From: Rickettsiales bacterium
GTDB taxonomy: Bacteria > Pseudomonadota > Alphaproteobacteria > Rickettsiales > Rickettsiaceae
DNA length: 8,511 nucleotides
Reading direction: 5' to 3'
Assembly (NCBI GenBank): GCA_947453775.1
Contig: CANGHM010000013.1
Location: forward strand, 1 to 8,511
Made by a program: the position numbers and the translations under genes. Below the pieces are notes generated by a model, which ran no database searches, had not been told where the DNA came from, and saw only the letters and a program-made list of their open reading frames with translations. Shown one piece after another: positions 1 through 5,369 of the stretch; position 1 is the first letter of the stretch, and every line of letters begins with the position of its first letter.

Positions 1-29
1 AGAAGAAGAATAATGATTTATTATATATA

Positions 30-117
30 TTGATACTAGAAGCAATGCTTTTAGCGCTATTCTGCATAGTAAAGGGCGCAGCGACGAAGCTGCAAACCTT
101 AATTCAATTGACTATAA
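30..117 (+). repeat. Dispersed intergenic repeat, copy 1 (inverted relative to copy 2)
   Basis: This 88-bp segment aligns over its whole length with the reverse complement of 3452-3540. My hand alignment gives about 70 identical positions in 92 columns. The blocks that match best are the 13-nt start TTGATACTAGAAG, a central CTATTCT-CATAG stretch, GCAAACCT, and the 14-nt end TCAATTGACTATAA. Similarity stops abruptly at both ends, so this looks like a discrete element. It contains a GCAGC/GCTGC hairpin at 78-93. I see no coding function. The family name is unknown to me. Confidence 0.8.
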
Positions 118-119
118 AC

Positions 120-329
120 AATAACATTGATATATTTAAGAAAGTCAATACATCTAGCACTAGAACTATTTAGCAAGTTGATGATTTTATCGATAATCAT
201 AAATTAATGCATCTTGCTAATAAAAAAGGTCATATCGACATTATCAAGATTTGAGTAGTCAATGCGTGCGACAGAGATCTGTATAAAATTCGTAACCACA
301 AATTACATCTTACTAAATATACCGGGTGA
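120..329 (+). pseudogene. Decayed ankyrin-repeat gene fragment
   Basis: In the frame of base 180 the translation reads HKLMHLANKKGHIDIIKI, a stop at 252-254, then VVNACDRD, and after a short gap HKLHLTKYTG before a stop at 327-329. This follows the ankyrin consensus (TPLHLAA-x-x-GH-x-x-IVK-x-LL, then GADVNA-x-D, then TPLHLAA). About seven residues between helix 2 and the VNA turn appear deleted. A third in-frame stop lies at 171-173. There is no start codon with a ribosome binding site and no open frame of useful length. I infer a dead remnant of an ankyrin-repeat protein, a family common in host-associated Rickettsiales. The upstream limit is uncertain; the ankyrin resemblance is clear only from about 180 onward. 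Confidence 0.5.
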
Positions 330-369
330 GTAAAAACTATACAGCAAAGAGGCTATTGTTGCCATAGTT

Positions 370-397
370 TTGCGCGCAACAACCCCCTATATATAGT
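370..397 (+). promoter_or_regulatory. Candidate nrdAB promoter
   Basis: TTGCGC (370-375) and TATAGT (392-397) are separated by 16 bp. The -35 matches the consensus only at TTG, so this is tentative. The -10 overlaps the first NrdR-like box, which would suit repression. A 7-bp inverted repeat, TTGTTGC (356-362) with GCAACAA (376-382), and the palindrome TTGCGCGCAA (370-379) also lie here. A second TATAAT at 484-489 sits only 5 bp before the nrdA ATG and would give an essentially leaderless transcript. I cannot tell which is used. Confidence 0.35.
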
Positions 398-429
398 AGC
401 AATAGTAAAAATAATAATATATTTAGTCT
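384..429 (+). promoter_or_regulatory. Tandem NrdR-box-like operator upstream of nrdA
   Basis: The NrdR box consensus is acaCwAtATaTwGtgt. Box 1 (384-399) has the core CTATATATAG at 387-396, which matches all ten core positions and is a perfect palindrome. Box 2 (414-429) has the core ATATATTTAG at 417-426, matching eight of ten. The two centres are 30 bp apart, close to three helical turns and to the usual spacing of paired NrdR boxes. They lie 66-108 bp before nrdA, where NrdR normally acts. The flanking bases of both boxes match poorly, and an AT-rich genome makes such motifs easier to find by chance. The position and spacing raise my confidence. Confidence 0.55.
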
Positions 430-494
430 TTTTCGCTTTGCCAAAAAATCTTTTAATAGTAATCTTAGTTCTGTAAACTAAAATATAATTTAAG

Positions 495-2318
495 ATGGAA
501 GATAAGAAAAATAAAGTGCTTGAAACCAAATTTACCGTAAAGATCGACCCTAAAAGAAACGACCTGCTATCAGATTTTGGTAAGGCAATTTTAAAGGATA
601 GGTATTTACTGAAAAACGAGGATTTTCAAGATTTATTTGCCAGAGTTGCAAGTCATTTTGCCGACGATGCGCATCATGCCCAAAGGCTCTACGACTACAT
701 TAGCAAACTATACTTTATGCCAGCTACCCCCGTACTAAGCAATGGGGGGACAACCAGAGGTATGCCCATCTCGTGCTTTTTAAATGAGACCGACGATAGC
801 TTAAGTGGCATAGCGGATTTATGGTTTGAAAATATCTGGCTTGCTTCCAGAGGTGGAGGAATTGGTAGCTACTGGGGCGGCGTGCGATCGATTAATGAAA
901 AAGTTGGTATTAACGGCAAAACCTCAGGCATTATACCATTTATTAAAGTGCAAGACTCACTTACATTAGCTATTTCCCAAGGCTCACTTAGACGCGGCAG
1001 CTCGGCGGTATACTTACCTGTTGAGCATCCTGAAATTGAAGAATTTATAGATTTGCGCAAACCAACCGGAGGAGATGTGAACAGAAGATCGCTAAACATC
1101 CATCACGGAGTGGTTTTAAGCGATAAATTCATGGAAGCAGTCGAGCAAGATTTGGTATGGGAGCTAAAAAGTCCACGCGATGGCACTGTGGTTTCAACTC
1201 TCAAAGCCCGAGATATATGGATTAAAATCCTTACTACAAGGATGGAAACCGGTGAGCCATATATTTTATTTAGCGATGCAGTAAATAGAGCAATACCAGA
1301 GCATCATAAAAAACTAAATTTATTGGTTAAAACCTCTAATCTTTGCAGTGAAATTACCTTGCCTACTGGCATAGATCATCTGGGAAATAATAGAACGGCA
1401 GTATGCTGCTTATCTTCACTAAATCTTGAGCATTATAATGAATGGAAAGACGATGAGCAAATTATACCCGATGTACTAAGCTTCCTGGATAATGTATTAC
1501 AAGATTTTATCGACAACTCTCCAGAAACTATGAAATCTGCCGCCTACGCAGCTATGCGCGAGCGTAGTATTGGCCTTGGTGTAATGGGTCTGCACTCATT
1601 TTTTCAAGCGCAAAATATTCCAATCGAATCAGTAATGGCCAAGGTGTGGAACAAAAAAATCTTTGAGCATATTGGCCAAAAAGTTGCCGCAGCATCGCAA
1701 AGCCTTGCAGATATCAAGGGCAGCTGCCCGGATGCGCAAGAAGTTGGCATTAAACAGCGCTTTAGCAACACTATGGCTATTGCCCCTACTGCTTCTATTT
1801 CGATTATCGCCAACAATTCCTCACCAGGAATTGAGCCTTATGCAGCAAATAGCTTTACACAAAAGACTTTATCGGGATCATTTGTGGTGCGCAATAAAAA
1901 TTTGGAAAAGTTACTTGAAGAAAAAGGGCACAATAATGAAAAGACTTGGTCTTCGATCGCCTCTAACGAGGGGTCTGTGCAGCATCTGAATTTTTTATCG
2001 GAGCATGAAAAAGCCGTCTTTAAAACTGCCTATGAAATAGATCAAAGATGGTTGATTGATTTATGCGCTGATCGCACGCCTTATATCTCGCAAGCACAAT
2101 CTTTTAATGTTTTCCTGCCTAGCGATGTGCATAAAAAGTATCTGCACGATGTGCATTTTAGCTCTTGGAAAAAAGGAATCAAAAGTATGTATTATCTACG
2201 CAGCTTTCAGTCTATTCAACGAGCTGAAAATCTTGGAAAAAATCAGCTTAGCGCGGAGGAGAAAAGTGCACTAACTCAAAATTCCTCCAACTATGAAGAA
2301 TGTTTATCTTGCCAATAA
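495..2318 (+). CDS. nrdA: Ribonucleoside-diphosphate reductase, alpha (catalytic) subunit
   Basis: This is the large subunit of an aerobic class I ribonucleotide reductase, reducing ribonucleoside diphosphates to deoxyribonucleotides with the radical supplied by NrdB. Catalytic landmarks are present: the active-site cysteine pair C94 (GMPISC) and C304 (AVCCLSS), the NLCSE motif N282/C284/E286, the tyrosine pair Y566-Y567 that relays the radical, and the C-terminal shuttle pair C603/C606 in ECLSCQ. At 607 residues it is about 150 shorter than E. coli NrdA. The first active-site cysteine is at 94 instead of 225, so the N-terminal ATP-cone for dATP inhibition is absent. The start ATG is preceded only by TTTAAG, a poor ribosome binding site, but the next Met (75) lies inside conserved sequence. 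It forms an operon with nrdB 29 bp downstream. I use nrdA for a class I alpha subunit; a class Ib name (nrdE) is less likely because no nrdI or nrdH is adjacent. Confidence 0.96.
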   Translation: MEDKKNKVLETKFTVKIDPKRNDLLSDFGKAILKDRYLLKNEDFQDLFARVASHFADDAHHAQRLYDYISKLYFMPATPVLSNGGTTRGMPISCFLNETDDSLSGIADLWFENIWLASRGGGIGSYWGGVRSINEKVGINGKTSGIIPFIKVQDSLTLAISQGSLRRGSSAVYLPVEHPEIEEFIDLRKPTGGDVNRRSLNIHHGVVLSDKFMEAVEQDLVWELKSPRDGTVVSTLKARDIWIKILTTRMETGEPYILFSDAVNRAIPEHHKKLNLLVKTSNLCSEITLPTGIDHLGNNRTAVCCLSSLNLEHYNEWKDDEQIIPDVLSFLDNVLQDFIDNSPETMKSAAYAAMRERSIGLGVMGLHSFFQAQNIPIESVMAKVWNKKIFEHIGQKVAAASQSLADIKGSCPDAQEVGIKQRFSNTMAIAPTASISIIANNSSPGIEPYAANSFTQKTLSGSFVVRNKNLEKLLEEKGHNNEKTWSSIASNEGSVQHLNFLSEHEKAVFKTAYEIDQRWLIDLCADRTPYISQAQSFNVFLPSDVHKKYLHDVHFSSWKKGIKSMYYLRSFQSIQRAENLGKNQLSAEEKSALTQNSSNYEECLSCQ

Positions 2319-2347
2319 CTAAGTAATTAATTTAAAAGGAACAAATT

Positions 2348-3361
2348 ATGTCAATCCCTCAAGAAGAAACCAAACCTTTTTCCCTGCTGCATGCTAGTCA
2401 TGCTTACAAACCTTTTCGCTATCCTTGGGCCTATGAAGCTTGGTTAGCGCAGCAAAGAATTCATTGGTTACCTGAAGAGGTAAATATGGCCGATGACATT
2501 AAAGATTGGAAATATAATATATCAGATAGTGAAAGACACCTATTAACCCAGATTTTTAGGTTTTTCACTCAAGCCGACATAGAGGTAAATAATTGCTACA
2601 TGGAAAATTATTCTACAGTCTTTAAGCCCGTAGAGATTCGCATGATGCTTTCAGCATTTTCCAACATGGAAACTATCCATATTGACGCCTACTCTAAACT
2701 GATAGAAACAATCGGCATGCCCGAAGTAGAATACCTAGCATTCATGAAATACAAAGCCATGCGCGATAAGTACGATTATATGCAAAAATTCGACGTAGCA
2801 AGCAAAGAAGGCACGGCTATGACTTTAGCGGTTTTTGGCGCATTTACTGAAGGGCTCCAACTTTTTGCCTCTTTTGCAATTCTGCTAAATTTTCCCCGCT
2901 TTAATAAAATGAAAGGCATGGGGCAAATAGTTACATGGTCTGTGAGAGACGAGACCTTGCATACTCAATCAATTATCAAATTATTTAAAACCTTTCTGCA
3001 AGAAAATCCTGAAGTTTGGACCGAGCAATTGCGCAGTAACTTATATGAAGCTTGCGCTACTATTGTACACTTTGAAGATGCATTTATTGATTTAGCCTTC
3101 GAGTTAGGCGATGTACAAGGCCTTACTGCCCGCGATGTAAAAAAATACATCAGATATATAGCCGACAGGCGCCTAACCCAAATTGGCCTGCGCGAGATAT
3201 ATTTGATCGATGAAAATCCATTACCATGGCTAGATGAACTATTAAATGGTATCGAGCACGCTAACTTCTTTGAAAACAGAGTCACAGAATATGCTAAAGC
3301 CTCAACAAAAGGCACCTGGGATGATGTTTTTCAAGAGATAGTCAGCAAAGATCAAAATTAA
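2348..3361 (+). CDS. nrdB: Ribonucleoside-diphosphate reductase, beta (radical-generating) subunit
   Basis: This is the small subunit of the class I enzyme, a cytoplasmic ferritin-like protein that holds a dimetal centre and a tyrosyl radical. The metal ligands can be placed by motif: D77 (TQADIE), E108 and H111 (METIH), E168 (FTEG), and E202 and H205 (RDETLH). The radical tyrosine is Y115, in the E-x-x-H-x-x-x-Y arrangement seen in E. coli NrdB (E115, H118, Y122). All are intact, so this is a tyrosyl-radical type and not a Chlamydia-like form with phenylalanine at that site. Length (337 residues) is normal, and there is no N-terminal ATP-cone fusion. A clear ribosome binding site, AAAAGGA at 2334-2340, lies 7 bp before the ATG. 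It is 29 bp behind nrdA and is followed by a hairpin terminator, so the pair is a simple bicistronic unit. Confidence 0.96.
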   Translation: MSIPQEETKPFSLLHASHAYKPFRYPWAYEAWLAQQRIHWLPEEVNMADDIKDWKYNISDSERHLLTQIFRFFTQADIEVNNCYMENYSTVFKPVEIRMMLSAFSNMETIHIDAYSKLIETIGMPEVEYLAFMKYKAMRDKYDYMQKFDVASKEGTAMTLAVFGAFTEGLQLFASFAILLNFPRFNKMKGMGQIVTWSVRDETLHTQSIIKLFKTFLQENPEVWTEQLRSNLYEACATIVHFEDAFIDLAFELGDVQGLTARDVKKYIRYIADRRLTQIGLREIYLIDENPLPWLDELLNGIEHANFFENRVTEYAKASTKGTWDDVFQEIVSKDQN

Positions 3362-3384
3362 CTTAGCTTTTATTTTCAAGAAAA

Positions 3385-3424
3385 AAGCCACCCTGCCCCA
3401 GGGCAAAAATTTTGCCCTTGGCTT
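3385..3424. terminator. Bidirectional intrinsic terminator between convergent genes
   Basis: An inner stem AGGGCAAAA (3400-3408) pairs with TTTTGCCCT (3410-3418), and an outer stem AAGCC (3385-3389) pairs with GGCTT (3420-3424) across a ten-base left bulge and a one-base right bulge. Read on the - strand the hairpin is followed at once by a six-T run (3381-3386), a canonical terminator for the 518-residue gene. On the + strand the T-rich tail TTTATTTTT comes about 8 bases later, less ideal but serviceable for nrdAB. Confidence 0.7.
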
Positions 3425-3451
3425 AGCGCAATTTATTTTTAATGATCTACA

Positions 3452-3540
3452 TTATAGTCAATTGATTTGAGGTTTGCTGGCTTGCCTCACCGTTTCTTTA
3501 GCCTATGTAGAATAGTGCTATAGGCTACTTCTAGTATCAA
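3452..3540 (-). repeat. Dispersed intergenic repeat, copy 2
   Basis: The reverse complement of this 89-bp segment matches 30-117 end to end at roughly 76 percent identity. Both termini are the same as in copy 1 (TTGATACTAGAAG at one end, TCAATTGACTATAA at the other). It contains a perfect 8-bp inverted repeat, TAGCCTAT (3499-3506) with ATAGGCTA (3520-3527), around a 13-base loop. The corresponding stem is eroded in copy 1. It lies between the terminator and the end of the orphan gene and is not in a coding frame of either neighbour. Confidence 0.8.
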
Positions 3541-3579
3541 ACTTCAACTTAATCGACCATAGTTGATTGAATCAAAGTA

Positions 3580-5136
3580 TTAACTCTCTCCAGCTATCAC
3601 AGTTTCTGCTCTATTTAACTCTTGTATGAAATCCACACTTTCATTGAGCAAGTTATACGCCATTTCTTGCGCCTGCAAAAAATCACCACACTTATCTAGG
3701 GTCTTATTATCGACCAATCCAGTTTCTTTTAAATAATCTTTATACACATCTAGCGCCTCTTTTAGGCTTTCTTGGTTTTCTGGCGCCTGCAAAAAATGAT
3801 GACACTCAGCTAGGGTCTGATTATCGACCAATCCAGTTTTTAAATAACTTTTATACGAATTTAGCCTCTCTTGTAGGCTTTCTTGGTTTTCTGATGAAAA
3901 TTTTCTCCAGTCTGTGTAACATACCTTCTTAATAAATTCCTGCATCTGCTTACAAGCAAATATTTTACTTTGATTCTCAAAAGTATCTGGTATTTTTATA
4001 ACCTTGTCATCGCGTGATAAATAAAGCAATGAAGAGCCCTTGTTATCAAACTGCTTTATTTGCTTATCATAATCTTTATTTCTTGTTTTCTCCTCTTGTT
4101 GTATTTTTTCATATACGTAAGATTTTTTCTTAAAATCTTCCTCCAGTTTTGCAAAGTCTTGTATTGCTTTTTTTTCAACTTTATTGAGTTGATCAAACAT
4201 GGTAAATTCATCTGTATCTTCTGTTAGATCTATAGAAAACATACCCTTCTCTTTTAATTGAGAATGGATTTTTTTTTGTTGGGTATATTCCAACGAATGT
4301 ATATATCGCTCTATACAAATTTTGGTATCGAGTATTTCAAGGGGCCTATCGAATGATTCAAGGAATGATGTACTATCCGATTTTATCATACCCTTGGGAG
4401 TTAATAAATAAGTTGTGCTTAGCATATATAACACATAACAACACTCGGACATCAGGCTAGGTAATATTTTCGATATAAGAGTAAAATGCTTAATATACAG
4501 CTCAACTTCACCCTCCTTGTAATTACGAAAATTATTTATCTCAATTGCATTGCCATTGTCCATTATCACATGCAATATATCTGGCAATTGAGCACTACCC
4601 ATACTATGCAGATACGATGAAAGCTTATAGACTTTCTCGTTGCCATCGTACCAAAATAAAAAATAATAATCTTGTGGAGCTTTAGGACGGAAATATAAAA
4701 TTACTTTAATGTGTTGAGAGCTCATATCCGGAGCTATCTCATAAGTATACAAATTATTAAATTCCATAGTAAAGGCTTTTTTCTCTTTGCTTTTTATTTT
4801 TTTCTTATTTACTTTGCGCTTTGCTTCAGGCTTATTTCGTTGTAACTCAATACTTTGAGGATCGATCAAGCCAAAGTTTATATCATCATTATCGAAAACA
4901 TTTTGCTCTAAGAGATCAATTTTATCTTTTGTATTAGCAATAGATTTCACCAACATTTGGGCATGATCTTTTAAATTAATAATATTTTTATTTTCTTTAG
5001 ATTCTTCAGATTGCTCTTGAGCGATTGCTAAGTTTGTATTTTCTAGCATCTTGCAAAGCTGTGCTTGCTGAGTTTTGAGTCTTTCTAATTTTTGATTAGT
5101 GAGTGTATTTTGAGTTGAGGAATTTTGGTTTTTCAT
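3580..5136 (-). CDS. Hypothetical lysine-rich protein with C-terminal tandem repeats
   Basis: I do not recognise this 518-residue protein. No signal peptide or clear membrane segment is visible. Residues 14-80 are hydrophilic, Gln/Glu/Lys-rich and probably coiled coil. Residues 101-120 are a strongly basic patch (AKRKVNKKKIKSKEKK) resembling a nuclear-localisation signal, though lysine richness is also expected from AT bias. Residues 125-250 look globular, with aromatic-rich strands such as DYYFLFWYDG. Residues 320-365 are charged helix. Residues 416-452 and 453-490 are two copies of one unit: ENQESL, then YK-x-YLK, GLVDN, TL, C and FLQA. The ATG has a weak AAAAGA ribosome binding site 8 bp upstream, and a near-consensus promoter lies just before it. 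It is monocistronic and faces nrdAB tail to tail. The open frame and dedicated promoter make it a real gene. Function is unknown; a host-directed effector is one speculative option. Confidence 0.85.
   Translation of the reverse strand: MKNQNSSTQNTLTNQKLERLKTQQAQLCKMLENTNLAIAQEQSEESKENKNIINLKDHAQMLVKSIANTKDKIDLLEQNVFDNDDINFGLIDPQSIELQRNKPEAKRKVNKKKIKSKEKKAFTMEFNNLYTYEIAPDMSSQHIKVILYFRPKAPQDYYFLFWYDGNEKVYKLSSYLHSMGSAQLPDILHVIMDNGNAIEINNFRNYKEGEVELYIKHFTLISKILPSLMSECCYVLYMLSTTYLLTPKGMIKSDSTSFLESFDRPLEILDTKICIERYIHSLEYTQQKKIHSQLKEKGMFSIDLTEDTDEFTMFDQLNKVEKKAIQDFAKLEEDFKKKSYVYEKIQQEEKTRNKDYDKQIKQFDNKGSSLLYLSRDDKVIKIPDTFENQSKIFACKQMQEFIKKVCYTDWRKFSSENQESLQERLNSYKSYLKTGLVDNQTLAECHHFLQAPENQESLKEALDVYKDYLKETGLVDNKTLDKCGDFLQAQEMAYNLLNESVDFIQELNRAETVIAGES
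3671..3893 (-). repeat. Two-copy tandem DNA repeat, period 114 bp, inside the orphan gene
   Basis: Unit 1 begins at 3671 and unit 2 at 3785; both start GCCTGCAAAAAAT and end in TTGGTTTTCTG. Unit 2 is 3 bp shorter, which removes one glutamate (YLKTG against YLKETG) and keeps the frame. The copies share long identical runs, such as the 20-base stretch starting TTATCGACC. Differences are scattered and mostly give conservative or surface changes. This points to a fairly recent in-frame duplication of a helical unit, encoding residues 416-490. Confidence 0.85.
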
Positions 5137-5167
5137 TATTAATATCTTTTAATTTAAACTAAAAAAT

Positions 5168-5196
5168 ATTATATCAGACAATATTTAAACTTACAA
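5168..5196 (-). promoter_or_regulatory. Promoter of the 518-residue orphan gene
   Basis: On the - strand, TTGTAA (5191-5196) and TATAAT (5168-5173) are separated by exactly 17 bp, matching a sigma70-type promoter at four of six and six of six positions. Transcription would start near 5161, leaving a leader of about 25 nt with the AAAAGA ribosome binding site. A perfect 7-bp dyad, TAAACTT-AC-AAGTTTA (5186-5201), covers the -35 and could be an operator. I know of no regulator with that site. Confidence 0.65.
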
Positions 5197-5369
5197 GTTT
5201 ATTTTATATATAAAATACATCATAAGGGTAATTATTACATAACCGATTAAGTTAAGATTCAAGCCAAGGGCAATCTCTTTAGTGACCATCAGGTAGACTA
5301 AAGCAGAAAGCTAGGAGATAAGTTTTAAAATAAACTTTGTGATTAATTAGATGATATGCGCAAAAGAAT
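5197..5369. other. Intergenic region between ntrX and the orphan gene
   Basis: No gene is supportable here. It holds a weak 6-bp dyad, AAGTTT (5320-5325) with AAACTT (5332-5337), downstream of ntrX without a U-run, so no convincing ntrX terminator is seen. It also holds two short blocks, AAGCCAAGGGCAA (5261-5273) and CGATTAAGTT (5244-5253), that recur inverted on the other side of the orphan gene (3412-3424 and 3546-3555). Confidence 0.5.

Noticed and set aside
869..1099. Open frames antisense to or out of frame with nrdA and nrdB (for example 869-1099, 1604-1816, 1663-1989, 2056-2274, 2965-3315).
   Set aside because: They lie wholly inside strongly conserved nrdAB coding sequence, lack ribosome binding sites and resemble no protein family; they are shadows.
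495..3361. Horizontal acquisition of nrdAB, suggested by higher G+C (near 40 percent by eye) than trmB (near 30 percent) and by the flanking repeats.
   Set aside because: ntrX is intermediate, and conserved, highly expressed genes often keep higher G+C in AT-rich genomes. Composition alone does not support transfer.
3551..3568. Hairpin AATCGAC-CATA-GTTGATT just after the orphan gene as its terminator.
   Set aside because: The 7-bp stem has a G-T pair and no following U-run on the - strand; the hairpin at 3385-3424 is a much better terminator.
3671..3893. CRISPR-like or tandem-array interpretation of the duplicated 114-bp unit.
   Set aside because: There are only two units, both in frame within one gene, with no spacer structure.
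3829..5136. Possible membrane helix in the orphan protein around residues 217-246 (HFTLISKILPSLM onward).
   Set aside because: It contains charged and polar residues at regular spacing and there is no signal peptide or second hydrophobic segment; an ordinary buried helix explains it better.
5320..5337. Possible intrinsic terminator after ntrX.
   Set aside because: The stem is only six A-T-rich pairs and is not followed by a U-run on the - strand.
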